A stretch of 64,000 nucleotides of DNA, from positions 124,001 through 188,000 of the forward strand of contig CAWBOJ010000003.1 in the NCBI GenBank assembly GCA_963790405.1, read 5' to 3'. Under the pieces are notes generated by a model. The model saw nothing but the letters and a program-made list of their open reading frames with translations, was not told the DNA's origin and searched no databases. The position numbers and the translations under genes were made by a program. This DNA comes from JBGSMX01 sp963790405. GTDB lineage: Bacteria; Actinomycetota; Coriobacteriia; Anaerosomatales; JAGXFU01. Positions 1 through 9,996 of this stretch are shown piece by piece. How positions within the stretch are numbered: the first letter of the stretch is position 1; each line of letters begins with the position of its first letter.

Positions 1-323
1 ACGGGCATACCTACGAGTCGGCCGATGAAGATGCTCTTGCCGTCCACCCGGATGGGCACATCGGCTTGCGTCCGCTCGGCGACCAGATCGACACCGGGAA
101 CGCGGGCGACTTGCTCGGCAAATCCATCATCGGCACCCGTGACGGTCATGTCTGCGAAGGCGAGACGATCGTAGGTACCGTGATACGAGATATCGAGGTT
201 GATGTACGCATCGTACGAGAGTGCGAACACCATCACTCCCATGAAGATGGTCATCGCGGCCGCGCCGTACTGCCACTTGCGAGCCCACAGGTCGCGCCGC
301 TGCTTGGTTGCTAGCAAGCTCAC
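1..323 (-). CDS. FtsX/MacB-like ABC transporter permease, N-terminal part (cut by window edge)
   Basis: The reverse strand reads VSLLATKQRRDLWARKW, then a first membrane segment (about residues 23-40) and the start of an extracytoplasmic domain (TVTGADDGFAEQVARVPGV). This is how FtsX-type permeases of LolCDE/MacB exporters begin: a short basic cytoplasmic N-terminus, TM1, then a large periplasmic-type domain asking whether residues are carried out of the membrane. The GTG start overlaps the TGA stop of the upstream ATPase gene by 4 bp (GTGA), so the two are translationally coupled. About 107 residues are visible and the frame is open at position 1. Cargo is unknown. The family is inferred from topology and from the partner ATPase. 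Confidence 0.75.
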   Translation of the reverse strand, partial: MSLLATKQRRDLWARKWQYGAAAMTIFMGVMVFALSYDAYINLDISYHGTYDRLAFADMTVTGADDGFAEQVARVPGVDLVAERTQADVPIRVDGKSIFIGRLVGMP

Positions 324-1045
324 CAGTCCAGCTCCTCGGCATCGATCTGCACGCCGTCGGTCTCGACATCGATGATCCGACCGTCGCGCAGCCGGATCAC
401 ACGGTCGGCCATCTTGGCGATGACCGCGTTGTGCGTGACCACGAGCACGGTCTGATCGTCGCCGTTGGCCAGCTTGCGCAACACGCCGAGCACCTGCTTG
501 CCCGTCTCCACGTCAAGCGCGCCGCTCGGCTCATCGCACAGAAGCAGCTTCGGGTTCTTCACGATGCCGCGCGCGATCGCCACACGCTGTTGCTCCCCGC
601 CCGACAGCTGCGCGGGGAAGTGGTCCATGCGATCGGCCAGCCCAACGCGCTCGAGTACATCGAGAGTCCGACCCTCCGGGTCTTCGCCGGTGAGCTCCGC
701 CATGAGGGCGACATTCTCGCGAGCCGTGAGCGTCGGCACCAGGTTGTAGAACTGGAACACGAAGCCGGCGGTGTCGAGGCGATATGCCGTACGCTGCTTC
801 TCATCGAGGTCGTCAAGGCGCGTGCCGAACACCTCGAGCGATCCGGCCGTCGGCGGCTCGAGTGCTCCCACGAGGTTGAGCAGCGTCGTCTTGCCCGAAC
901 CACTCGGTCCCAGCAAGACTACGAACTCTCCACTCGGGATCTCGAAATCGACGCCGTCAAGTGCGGTCACCGCGGCGTGTCCGGTGCCGTATGTCTTGGT
1001 CAAGCCCGTCGCCCTGACCGCCGACTGTGGTGTCGCGTGCCCCAT
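320..1045 (-). CDS. ABC transporter ATP-binding protein (LolD/MacB type)
   Basis: About 241 residues, the normal size of a stand-alone LolD-type ATPase that powers an FtsX-like permease. Visible motifs are Walker A GPSGSGKTT, the signature LSGGEQQRVAIARG, Walker B LLLCDEPSGALD and the switch histidine in VVTHN. The start MGHATPQ is preferred because GGAGG lies 8 nt upstream. A longer in-frame reading to 1231 has no matching family sequence. The gene overlaps the following permease gene by 4 bp, so they form one operon. The substrate could be a lipoprotein, peptide or drug and cannot be read from the ATPase. Confidence 0.9.
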   Translation of the reverse strand: MGHATPQSAVRATGLTKTYGTGHAAVTALDGVDFEIPSGEFVVLLGPSGSGKTTLLNLVGALEPPTAGSLEVFGTRLDDLDEKQRTAYRLDTAGFVFQFYNLVPTLTARENVALMAELTGEDPEGRTLDVLERVGLADRMDHFPAQLSGGEQQRVAIARGIVKNPKLLLCDEPSGALDVETGKQVLGVLRKLANGDDQTVLVVTHNAVIAKMADRVIRLRDGRIIDVETDGVQIDAEELDW

Positions 1046-1136
1046 GCCTGTGCCCTCCATATGCCGAGAAACCTCGTTCCCTTGTCGTGCGTCGCCTCGA
1101 GATTCGTTCTTCTCGGGTCCGCCTTCGCGACTCGCC

Positions 1137-2249
1137 TCAGCGGCTACCGCCCCCCGTGCGCTTCTTGAAATCCATCGCGCTGTTGTACGTGATCTTCCAC
1201 TTGCGCACTTCCTCGGAACGCAGGCGCGCATCGGTCTTCATCGCTGCCACCTCGGCTTCACGCTGCAGCTTGTGCCAGCTCTCGAGCCGCTCGGCGGCGA
1301 GGTCGTCGCGATCGATCGCTGCCTGGACCTCACAACCCGGCTCGCCCGAGTGAGTGCAGTCGCGGAAGCGGCACGCTTCGGCAAGCGTCGTGATGTCGGG
1401 AAAGGCCGCCGAGATGCCATCCACGGCGTCGGTGAGCACAAGCGCGCGCATCCCGGGCGTGTCGAGCAACGCACCTCCCCCGGGCAGCGAGATGATCTCA
1501 CGCGCCACGGTGGTGTGGCGTCCTTTGTTGTCGCTCACGCGAACCTCTCGCGTGTCTTGCACGTCCGCACCCACGAGCGCGTTGACCAGCGTCGACTTGC
1601 CCACGCCCGAAGGGCCGATGAGCGCGACCGTGCGTCCTTCGCGCGCGTAAGCGGCCAGCGGGTCGATGCCCATCCCTGTGTGGGCGCTCGTCACGAGCAC
1701 GTCCACACCGAGCGCAACACCTTCGACAGCCTCGCGCGCTGCTTCGGCGTCGCTCGAGAGGTCTGCTTTCGTGAGGACCACGACCGGCACCGCACCACTG
1801 TCCCACGCCAGCGCAAGCTCGCGTTCGATGCGGCGCAGATTGGGCTCCTCGGCGATAGGATGGACGACGAAGACGGTGTCGACATTGGCGGCGAGCACCT
1901 GGACCGACGACGTCGCGCCGGAGTCTCCGCGTGCAAATGCCGAGGACCGGGCTAGCACCGCCTCGACAAGGGCCACCTCGTGGGTAGGCGCGGGATCGAG
2001 CACCACCCAGTCGCCGGTCGCGGGCATGTCTTCGGCGCTGGCGGATTCGCGACGCAAGTGGGGCGAGGCCTCGGCGCGCACGACGGTGTCGCCCGTGGCA
2101 ACCAACACGCTACCGCGGTCGGCACGGATCACGCGGCCGGGGATCTGGTCGCCGCTCGCACGCTGCTCGAACAGCGCGCGCCAGCGGTCGGAGTAGCCAA
2201 GGGAGTCAAGTGACGCGATCGAATCGCGTCCGGATTCAGAGTCGTTCAA
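1137..2249 (-). CDS. rsgA: Ribosome small subunit-dependent GTPase A
   Basis: RsgA (YjeQ) is a circularly permuted GTPase that checks late 30S maturation. The 370-residue protein has an N-terminal OB-fold region (about 35-100), then the permuted G motifs: G4 TKAD (about 160), G1 GPSGVGKST (about 212) followed by LVNALVG, and G3 DTPGMRAL (about 265). The C-terminal zinc domain has CRFRDCTHSGEPGC. The order G4-G1-G3 is diagnostic. It stands alone; a 92-bp gap separates it from the downstream ABC genes. Length and motifs match the family, so the call is firm. Confidence 0.95.
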   Translation of the reverse strand: MNDSESGRDSIASLDSLGYSDRWRALFEQRASGDQIPGRVIRADRGSVLVATGDTVVRAEASPHLRRESASAEDMPATGDWVVLDPAPTHEVALVEAVLARSSAFARGDSGATSSVQVLAANVDTVFVVHPIAEEPNLRRIERELALAWDSGAVPVVVLTKADLSSDAEAAREAVEGVALGVDVLVTSAHTGMGIDPLAAYAREGRTVALIGPSGVGKSTLVNALVGADVQDTREVRVSDNKGRHTTVAREIISLPGGGALLDTPGMRALVLTDAVDGISAAFPDITTLAEACRFRDCTHSGEPGCEVQAAIDRDDLAAERLESWHKLQREAEVAAMKTDARLRSEEVRKWKITYNSAMDFKKRTGGGSR

Positions 2250-2443
2250 CGCGGGTTCCTTTCATCGAGGTGCCCGCAACGACACTCAGACTTACGCGCG
2301 GTGCACCGGTTCGGGAGCGTACGAGCACTTGGACGCGTCAAGCGCCCCTGCTGCTATGGCATGCATCGCTCATCCCCCCTCCGGTGTCGCGTTCGTGTAG
2401 CCCCAAGTATAGCGTGTCTCCGCGTGATACCATCTGACTTTCC

Positions 2444-2466
2444 CGCCGAGGAACCCCTCCTCGGCG
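2444..2466. repeat. Perfect 9-bp inverted repeat made of two GCCGAGGA cores
   Basis: CGCCGAGGA, a 5-nt ACCCC loop, then TCCTCGGCG. It sits in the divergent gap between rsgA and azlC, 34 bp before the azlC start. The arms are one base from the TGCCGAGGA word that is over-represented across the window. It could form a hairpin in the azlC leader, be a protein site, or be an inverted pair of uptake-type words like those of Haemophilus and Neisseria. No function is assigned. Confidence 0.6.
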
Positions 2467-2499
2467 CGTCTCCACGGACCTGGGGAAGGGGGCCGCGCC

Positions 2500-3210
2500 A
2501 TGTCACGCACGACACGCTCCATGCTTGAAGGCGCGAAGGACGTGTCCCCCATCATCCTTGGCATCATCCCGTTCGGGCTCGTGACCGGTGCGGCAGTCAT
2601 CGACGCCGGGCTGGGCTTACGCGAAGCCATCGGCATGTCGCTTCTGGTGAACGCCGGCGCCTCGCAACTGGCGGCCACCGCACTGTTCAAAGACGGCGCG
2701 CCCCTCTTCGTCGTCATCGGCACCGCCCTGGTGATCAACGCGCGCATGTTCATCTACAGCGCCTCGCTGGCACCGGTGCTCGTGCCCAAGACGAAGAGCC
2801 GGCTCGGGTTGGCGTTTCTCGGCCATCCGCTGGTCGACCAGGCCTACGCATCCGTCATGACACAGGGGCGCTACAAGGAAGTCGACATCGTGCCGTACTA
2901 CGTCGGCTCGTGGCTGATCCTCGCCTGCGTCTGGCAGGTCTCCAACATCGTCGGCGCGTTGGCCGGTTCGTTCGTGCCCGCGTCGTGGTCGCTCGACTTC
3001 GCCGTGCCGCTCGTGTTCCTCGCGATGCTCGCCCCCGCACTCAAGTCGCACACGGACGTGGAGACGGCCGTCGTCACGGCAATCGCCGCCGCGCTGCTCG
3101 TGCCCGTCCTGCCGATGCAGATGGGCCTTCTGGCTGCAATCGTGCTCGGCATGGCGTGGGGCGCCTTCCGGCATCACGACAACCTGCCGGAGGAGGGGAT
3201 GGCCGGATGA
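2500..3210 (+). CDS. azlC: AzlC family branched-chain amino acid exporter, large subunit
   Basis: A 236-residue membrane protein with about seven hydrophobic segments and the AzlC signature region: PFGLVTGAAVIDAGL near residue 25, LLVNAGASQLAATALF near 50, then VINARMFIYSASLAPV. AzlC with AzlD forms a two-component permease that exports branched-chain amino acids and analogues such as azaleucine. Length equals the family norm. The stop overlaps the azlD start (ATGA). A G-rich ribosome-binding region (GGGGAAGGGGG) precedes the ATG. No adjacent Lrp-type regulator is seen. Confidence 0.92.
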   Translation: MSRTTRSMLEGAKDVSPIILGIIPFGLVTGAAVIDAGLGLREAIGMSLLVNAGASQLAATALFKDGAPLFVVIGTALVINARMFIYSASLAPVLVPKTKSRLGLAFLGHPLVDQAYASVMTQGRYKEVDIVPYYVGSWLILACVWQVSNIVGALAGSFVPASWSLDFAVPLVFLAMLAPALKSHTDVETAVVTAIAAALLVPVLPMQMGLLAAIVLGMAWGAFRHHDNLPEEGMAG

Positions 3211-3545
3211 GCCCGACCGTCGCCTTCTGGGTGGTGATCGTGGTGCTCGCAATCGGCACGCTGCTACTGCGCAGCCTCCCGATGTGGACGCACGGACGGA
3301 TCGCACTCCCGGCCTGGCTCGAGCGGTTGCTCAAGCACGTCCCGGCCGCCGCACTCACGGCGCTCGTCGTGCCCGGGTCGCTCTACGCCACGCACGGCGG
3401 AGTCTATGAGCTCGCCCCAGCGCGCACGATTGCCGCGTTGGCAGCCCTCGTCGTGGCCCTGCGTTTCAAGAACATGCTCGCAACGCTCGTTGTCGGCATG
3501 ACAGTGCTGTGGGTTGCGCAAGCTGCGATCGCCGCGCTCGCCTAG
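3207..3545 (+). CDS. azlD: AzlD family branched-chain amino acid exporter, small subunit
   Basis: A 112-residue, four-TM protein with the AzlD pattern: TLLLRSLPMWTHGR near residue 18, LLKHVPAAALTALVVPGSLY near 40-60, and RFKNMLATLVVGMTVLW near the end. It starts at the ATG that overlaps the azlC stop by 4 bp, so the pair is translationally coupled. AzlD is the obligate partner of AzlC. Confidence 0.92.
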   Translation: MSPTVAFWVVIVVLAIGTLLLRSLPMWTHGRIALPAWLERLLKHVPAAALTALVVPGSLYATHGGVYELAPARTIAALAALVVALRFKNMLATLVVGMTVLWVAQAAIAALA

Positions 3546-3563
3546 GGCCGAGAGTCACGATCG

Positions 3564-4196
3564 TCAGCAACTAGACGGGTCCACCTCGGCTTCGGGGTGC
3601 GCCGTCATGTACTCGGCAAACACGGTGGCGCCTGTCAGCAATGACACGACCCCCAGTGCGGTCCACATCGCACCCATACCGGCGATGAAGCCCAATCCCG
3701 CAAACAGCGCCACCGTCGAGGTGATCGCGACCACACCCGCCGTGATGTAGAAGCGCGGCAGCTCCAACCGGTAGGCGCGCAGGGCGAAAGCGACCGTCAC
3801 GCTCACGCCCAGGGCAGCGAGCATGATCGTACCCGGCAGGCCTTCGAAGGTGATGTTGCCGGTGGTGACTGCGTAAGCCACGATGCCGGCCCCGAGTACC
3901 ACGGCGAGGATCACGGCCACGCCCCGTCTCCGACCAGAGCGCTCCGGATACTTCACGTAGCCTGTCCGCTCGTGCGCAACTCGGCTCTTGACGGTCCTGA
4001 CCGCTTTTGCGGACAGCGGGAAACCGACGATCATGGCCATCATCGCAAGGGCCGAGAACGTCTCCTCGGCACTCAGCGTACTCGCGTAGAGCAGCACACC
4101 GAATGCGGCGAGCATCGCACCACCAACGAGCTCGGCGATACCATCCACGAACCACTCGGCTTGTGTCTTACGCTGGGCCTTTGTGATGTCTTCCAT
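3564..4196 (-). CDS. Hypothetical six-TM membrane protein
   Basis: About 210 residues. A short polar N-terminus (MEDITKAQRKTQAEWFVDG) is followed by two hydrophobic segments (about 20-65), a basic linker (KSRVAHERTGYVKYPERSGRRR), then four more segments, ending in polar PEAEVDPSSC. The start at 4196 is chosen for the AGGAG/AAGAAGG stretch just upstream; an earlier in-frame start at 4247 lacks this. It converges with azlD with an 18-bp gap and is probably transcribed alone. I do not recognise the family. No catalytic motif is visible. Confidence 0.75.
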   Translation of the reverse strand: MEDITKAQRKTQAEWFVDGIAELVGGAMLAAFGVLLYASTLSAEETFSALAMMAMIVGFPLSAKAVRTVKSRVAHERTGYVKYPERSGRRRGVAVILAVVLGAGIVAYAVTTGNITFEGLPGTIMLAALGVSVTVAFALRAYRLELPRFYITAGVVAITSTVALFAGLGFIAGMGAMWTALGVVSLLTGATVFAEYMTAHPEAEVDPSSC

Positions 4197-4305
4197 GGCC
4201 TTCTTCTCCTCGTACAAGCATCTACTTGTAACAGGGGCAAGTACCATGGACTAGTTCACATCTAGCGCACGGGACAGCAGAAGATTCGGCGGGTCTGCGT
4301 GCTTC

Positions 4306-4734
4306 CTATGTCAGCCAGTTGCTGTGCGTCAGGCGGGCGCTCATGTACTCGCGGCGCGAGCCCGACTCGACGTTGAGGCGCTCGAACGCATCGTCCATCG
4401 AACGCAAGCGCCCCGTGACTGTCGTCAGCAGTCTTCGGATTATCGGATCGCACTGCATCGCGTCGTATGCTTCCTTCGTCACCACGCGCAGCTCGGTCTC
4501 TCCGACGGCCTGGGCGGAGGCAGATCTGGCCCGGTTGTCGAACAGCGCCATCTCGCCGAAGAAATCGTCAGCACCGAGCGTCGCCAGATCAGTCTCGTGA
4601 CCATCCTGGTTGCGGAAGATGCGGACCTTCCCGGAGTGCACGACGTACATCTCCTTCCCGGCTTCCCCTTGTCGGAAGATGATCTCGCCGCTCTTGCACG
4701 TCTTGCGTCTCTTGTGCTCCAGGCTGCTGTCCAT
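4306..4734 (-). CDS. Cyclic nucleotide-binding domain protein without DNA-binding domain
   Basis: A 142-residue single cNMP-binding domain: the beta-roll begins GEIIFRQGEAGKEMYVV, and the phosphate-binding cassette reads FFGEMALFDNRARSASAQA, the classical GE(M/L)AL...R(S/T)A pattern whose Glu and Arg contact cAMP or cGMP. No helix-turn-helix follows, so it is not a complete Crp-type regulator. It may act by protein-protein contact. GGGGAG lies 4 nt before the ATG. It lies 146 bp upstream of the typA stop on the same strand pointing away, so it is its own unit. Confidence 0.85.
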   Translation of the reverse strand: MDSSLEHKRRKTCKSGEIIFRQGEAGKEMYVVHSGKVRIFRNQDGHETDLATLGADDFFGEMALFDNRARSASAQAVGETELRVVTKEAYDAMQCDPIIRRLLTTVTGRLRSMDDAFERLNVESGSRREYMSARLTHSNWLT

Positions 4735-4880
4735 GACACTCCCCTCGTACCCGCCGATGATTCGGACCTCGCGTCCGAGACCCGCCCCTCTGGCATATGA
4801 TACTTCACTCCTCGGAGGAAGCTGAACAAACCCACTGAAGGGGCGGGAGGAAGAGCCGCACGTGCAGGACGAGCAGACGC

Positions 4881-6689
<1,809 letters not shown>

Positions 6690-6805
6690 TGTGAATCTCC
6701 GTCTTTACTAGTGTGTACCCGGCCGGCTCTTCGACTACCTGCCGAGAACACGGATCGCGCCCCATGCGCGAACGACGCAGCATACCATGGATATGGTCGC
6801 GAGTC

Positions 6806-7429
6806 TCACTTGGAACGCGCCCTCACCACAGGATCTGAACGTGATGCGCTGGCGGGAGACGGGCCTGCGAGCCAACTCCAGCCTCGCTCCTCAACCTCAC
6901 GTACCAGCCCGCTCAACCAGGTGATCTCGGCCATCATCGAGGAACGGCTCTTATCGTGAAGCACACGGGCCAGCCCGCCGAAGCGGGATTCCATCTCTTC
7001 GCCTTCGCCTTCGGGGTGTAGGTCGCGAAGTCGTTCGCCCAGCACGCGCAGCCTCTGTTTCAAGACGGCGGTTCGTTCGTCATCCGACAACACGTCGGTG
7101 TTGGCCAGCATCACAACGACCGTGTCGAAGGCCGAGTACGGGACCGTGCGCGCAATGTCCTCGGCAATGAGCATCCCTTTGAGAGCTGCACGCCCTGACG
7201 ATGTGATCGAGTACACCTTGCGTGCCGGACGTGCGCCTTCGCGCTCCTCGGAGACTCGAACCAGACCCTCACGCTCGAGCTTGCGCAGCACGTAGTAGAC
7301 GTGCTTCTCCGAAATCTCCAACCACAGATTCGCGCGCGACAACCGAATAATGCGCATGATCTCGTGACCGTGTGCCGGTTCACGCGCGATCCTTCCGAGT
7401 ACATAGAGCTCACGAGCGCTCGTGGGCAT
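6806..7429 (-). CDS. PadR family transcriptional regulator
   Basis: A 207-residue regulator. The N-terminal winged helix (about 1-75) reads ELYVLGRIAREPAHGHEIMR, then EISEKHVYYVLRKLEREGLV, the PadR DNA-recognition pattern. The C-terminal half (about 85-200) is helical, as in long PadR proteins that dimerise and sense ligands. GGAGG lies 5 nt before the ATG. The gene faces an SDR gene (start 7582) across a gap with inverted TAGTAT/ATACTA sites, so it likely represses itself and perhaps the reductase. Confidence 0.88.
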   Translation of the reverse strand: MPTSARELYVLGRIAREPAHGHEIMRIIRLSRANLWLEISEKHVYYVLRKLEREGLVRVSEEREGARPARKVYSITSSGRAALKGMLIAEDIARTVPYSAFDTVVVMLANTDVLSDDERTAVLKQRLRVLGERLRDLHPEGEGEEMESRFGGLARVLHDKSRSSMMAEITWLSGLVREVEERGWSWLAGPSPASASRSDPVVRARSK

Positions 7430-7447
7430 GATGTCCTCCCGAAGGCC

Positions 7448-7494
7448 TAGTATGATTCGTACCTACCTGTCTCAATATAGTATGATTAATACTA
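7448..7494. promoter_or_regulatory. Probable PadR operator, two related sites
   Basis: Between the PadR gene and the divergent SDR gene, TAGTATGATTAATACTA (7478-7494) has 6-bp arms TAGTAT/ATACTA around a 5-bp centre. A second copy of its left half, TAGTATGATTCGTA, begins at 7448, 30 bp (about three helical turns) away. AT-rich inverted sites of this kind are typical PadR operators. Binding by the adjacent PadR is inferred. Confidence 0.7.
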
Positions 7495-7581
7495 CGCGGC
7501 AACCTGTGGGGTTGCCGCTGAGACCGTGTTCGGGTACATAGTGGGAGTTCGTCCTACCATCGCCCGCCGAAAGGAAGACGT

Positions 7582-8388
7582 GTGAGCCAACCCCGTGTCC
7601 TGGTCACCGGAGCGACATCCGGTATCGGCCGAGAGGCCGCACGACACCTCGCAAAGCAGGGCGCACGCGTGATCGTTCACGGACGGGACTATCGCAAGGT
7701 AGACGCCGTTCTCGGCGACCTGGAGGGCGACCACCACGAGGGCGCCATCGCAGATTTCAGCTCGCTCGAAGCTGTTCGGGGTATGGCGGCTCACATCACC
7801 GAGCAGTTCGGCCGTCTCGACGTGTTGGTAAACAACGCCGGGATCTATCCCGTGGAGCGGCTCACCACCGAAAACGGGCACGAACTGACATTCCAGGTGA
7901 ACCACCTGTCCCCCTATCTGCTCACACACCTGCTGCTTCCCCTGCTCAAAGCCGGCGCTCCCGCGCGCGTCATCACCGTGGCCTCAGGAGCTCATGCAAA
8001 AGGGGCGATCGTCTTTGGCGACCTGATGCACGACAACGATTTCGAGCCATTCGGGGCATACGCAGATTCGAAACTCGCCAACGTCATGTTCGCCTACGCA
8101 CTGGCGAGGAAGGTCGAGGGAACCGGGGTGACGTCGGTGTGTATGGACCCGGGGGCAACAGACACCAAGATGCTCCACGCCGCCCACCCGGACTACGAGG
8201 GACGCGCCGCAGACGACGCCGGCAGAGAGCTGGCTGAGCTGTGCCTGTCCAAGACCTTCGGGCATTCGAACGGGATCTACTTCAGAGACGGCGCACCGCA
8301 CCGTTCCAGCCGCGCCTCGCACGACGAGGAGGTTCAGGAGCGTTTGTGGCAGGTCAGCGCCCGTCTTGTGGGGCTGAAACGCTGGTAG
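7582..8388 (+). CDS. Short-chain dehydrogenase/reductase (retinol-dehydrogenase-like SDR)
   Basis: A 268-residue Rossmann oxidoreductase. The cofactor motif is TGATSGIGREAA (about residue 10), the structural motif NNAG (about 85), the catalytic Ser lies in VASGAH (about 137), and YADSKLAN supplies the Tyr/Lys pair (about 160). PG(A)T follows after the active site. The overall pattern (TFQVNHLSPYLLTHLLLPLL) resembles the WWOX/retinol dehydrogenase subgroup of classical SDRs, usually NADP-linked. The start is GTG with AAGGAAG upstream. It is divergent from a PadR gene with operator-like repeats between them. The substrate is unknown. Confidence 0.88.
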   Translation: MSQPRVLVTGATSGIGREAARHLAKQGARVIVHGRDYRKVDAVLGDLEGDHHEGAIADFSSLEAVRGMAAHITEQFGRLDVLVNNAGIYPVERLTTENGHELTFQVNHLSPYLLTHLLLPLLKAGAPARVITVASGAHAKGAIVFGDLMHDNDFEPFGAYADSKLANVMFAYALARKVEGTGVTSVCMDPGATDTKMLHAAHPDYEGRAADDAGRELAELCLSKTFGHSNGIYFRDGAPHRSSRASHDEEVQERLWQVSARLVGLKRW

Positions 8389-8536
8389 AGCTTGCGCGCC
8401 CCCGCCAACAGCCGCCTCTGCGAAGGCGTCCTTCCGTTGGAGTCAGTGGAGTCGACCGTGGTATCCTCTAGACCCCCGCACACGAGGCTGGGATTCGACG
8501 CGAGAAGCGCGGGTACCCGGGAACGGAGCGCATGAA

Positions 8537-8917
8537 ATGCTACGGACCATGCTAGGTGGCAAGATCCACCGCGCCACCATCACCGAGGCGAACGTCGCCT
8601 ACGAAGGCAGCGTCACAATCGATGCGAACTTGCTCGATGCTGCCGGCATCCTCGAGAACGAATCCGTCGAAATCTGGGATGTCACCAACGGCGCCCGGCT
8701 GACGACTTACGCACTGTGCGGTGAGCGCGACTCCGGCGTCGTGTGCGTCAACGGCGCTGCCGCACATCTGGTCGACCCCGGCGATCTTGTAATCATCGCG
8801 AACTTCGTCCAACTCGACGATCTTGAGGCGCAGCTGTGGGAACCGCGCTGTGTGTTCGTCGACGAGCACAACCATGCGATCGAGCTACGCGCCGAGGAAC
8901 CACACCGGGTCAGCTAG
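8537..8917 (+). CDS. panD: Aspartate 1-decarboxylase
   Basis: PanD makes beta-alanine from L-aspartate for pantothenate and CoA synthesis. The 126-residue proenzyme has the self-cleavage site Gly-Ser in YEGSVTID (Ser at about residue 25), which yields the pyruvoyl group, and the conserved ERDSGVVCVNGAAAHLVDPGD block followed by VIIANF. Length matches the family. It sits 148 bp after the SDR gene without other pan genes and ends just before a terminator-like hairpin. Confidence 0.94.
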   Translation: MLRTMLGGKIHRATITEANVAYEGSVTIDANLLDAAGILENESVEIWDVTNGARLTTYALCGERDSGVVCVNGAAAHLVDPGDLVIIANFVQLDDLEAQLWEPRCVFVDEHNHAIELRAEEPHRVS

Positions 8918-8954
8918 CCCCACCCCGGGGACAACCCTGCGAGAGTAGAAGAAA

Positions 8955-8983
8955 CGAGGGCCGCCCATGATGGACGGCCCTCG
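8955..8983. terminator. Bidirectional terminator hairpin after panD
   Basis: Perfect 9-bp stem CGAGGGCCG / CGGCCCTCG with an 11-nt loop. On the plus strand a short T run (GAGTTTCG) follows; on the minus strand the tail is richer in T (TTTCTTCT), so it should also stop transcripts from the small ORF region at 9137-8985. Confidence 0.8.
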
Positions 8984-8984
8984 A

Positions 8985-9068
8985 GTTTCGCTGCGAGACA
9001 GCGACACACATCCGAAAGTTCGGTGGCGCTCAGCGCCCGGGTTCCCGTCACCCGGTGCACCGCCGTCT
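8985..9068 (-). ncRNA. Structured RNA candidate downstream of a 22-codon ORF
   Basis: On the minus strand, just after the small ORF at 9137-9069, the sequence can fold into a three-way junction. An outer stem CGGTG/CACCG encloses CCGGG...CCCGG and GCGC-TGA-GCGC, followed by hairpin CCGAA-CT-TTCGG. It ends at the terminator at 8983-8955. A further hairpin CCGTC-TGAA-GACGG overlaps the ORF stop. I could not match it to c-di-GMP, c-di-AMP, glycine, cobalamin or SRP RNA patterns from memory. No gene follows on this strand, so it could be a small RNA. Confidence 0.35.
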
Positions 9069-9137
9069 TCAGACGGTCCGAGCCTCCGCATAATCCGCTT
9101 CGGTCAGGACCAGCGCAGCGATATCCGTACTTCGCAT
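9069..9137 (-). CDS. Putative 22-residue small ORF with a near-ideal ribosome-binding site
   Basis: ATG to TGA gives the 22-residue peptide MRSTDIAALVLTEADYAEAR plus TV. Upstream, AGGAGGTGATCC (9154-9143) is complementary over 12 nt to the 3' end of 16S rRNA, ending 5 nt before the ATG. The peptide is acidic with no membrane segment. It may be a leader peptide or small protein, or the match may be chance. The stop codon lies inside a hairpin and a structured region plus terminator follow. It is not a known family. Confidence 0.35.
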   Translation of the reverse strand: MRSTDIAALVLTEADYAEARTV

Positions 9138-9345
9138 CAGCTGGATCACCTCCTGGATTCGCGGAGCGCCTGATTGCGCCCTCGGGTGTGCACCCTTAGT
9201 GGAAATCGTAGGCGTCAGTCGCCCCGCAAGACAAGGTCACGTCCGGCACCGTGGTCAGGGATTTGCCCCAACATTTGGTAGTTGCGGTTGCGCTCGGCCA
9301 CAAGCGTGCCCGCGTCCGGCGTCTCGAAAGTCAGCGCCTTTGCAC

Positions 9346-9759
9346 CTATGGCCGTGCGTCTGCGTCCGAACCGAGATGCGCGAGCAATGGATCGAGTTTC
9401 TCACGCTCCAGGCGTTCCAAAGCCGCCTTGAGCTCGCGGATTCCTTCCTCGGAGCGCACATTCGTGTCGTAGTCGGCCTGAGCTTGAAAGCGGTCACGTT
9501 CGGCCGAACGGTTCTGGCTCATCATGATGATCGGCGCAGCATAGGCTGCTTGCACCGAGAACATGAGGTTGAGCAGGATGAACGGGTAGGGATCCCAGTG
9601 ATGAATCCACGCGATCAGGTTGAGCGTAATCCACGCGATGATCAGTCCGGTCTGCGCCAAGATGAACGGCCACGAGCCGAGCAGGCGTGCCGTGGAGTCG
9701 GCGATTCGCTGCCCCGCAGTGAGACTACTGCGATGCCGATCGTGCCAGGTATGTGGCAC
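9346..9759 (-). CDS. DUF1003 family membrane protein
   Basis: About 137 residues with the DUF1003 core: GSWPFILAQTGLIIAWITLN (TM1), then HWDPYPFILLNLMFSVQAAY (TM2) and PIIMMSQNRSAERDR, followed by a polar helical tail (RELKAALERLEREK). The start GTG (VPHTWHDRHRSS) is chosen because GAAGGAGG lies 6 nt upstream; the frame stays open to 9870. DUF1003 proteins are small two-TM proteins of unknown function. It has its own promoter region of about 240 bp shared divergently with the radical SAM gene. Confidence 0.88.
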   Translation of the reverse strand: MPHTWHDRHRSSLTAGQRIADSTARLLGSWPFILAQTGLIIAWITLNLIAWIHHWDPYPFILLNLMFSVQAAYAAPIIMMSQNRSAERDRFQAQADYDTNVRSEEGIRELKAALERLEREKLDPLLAHLGSDADARP

Positions 9760-9996
9760 CAACGTCCTCCTTCGATCGAGCCGAGGCGGATTGATTGTTG
9801 AGTTCACATCCTCGGCACCAAGTCTATTCCCTTGCGAGACCGCGAACGGCGCGATGTGCCCCCCCCGCAACCCCAGATGTCATAGATGTTACATGCGCCC
9901 TAACCGGCCCCCGCCTTGCATACAATATGCTGTACCTGGAGATGCCGGCCTCGTTGATGCGAGGTGTGGCGCGAAACTCGTGGGAGGCGTTGCCGT

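Noticed and set aside
308..1168. 286-residue plus-strand frame opposite the ABC ATPase
   Set aside because: Antisense shadow; the minus strand has all ABC motifs in order.
4808..4818. TCCTCGGAGGA palindrome between the cNMP-binding gene and typA
   Set aside because: Short, and it differs from the TGCCGAGRA word at the key bases; no tail for a terminator. Not enough to call a site.
9143..9154. GGATCACCTCCT on the plus strand, identical to a 16S rRNA 3' end
   Set aside because: There is no rRNA sequence around it. On the other strand it is better explained as a strong ribosome-binding site.
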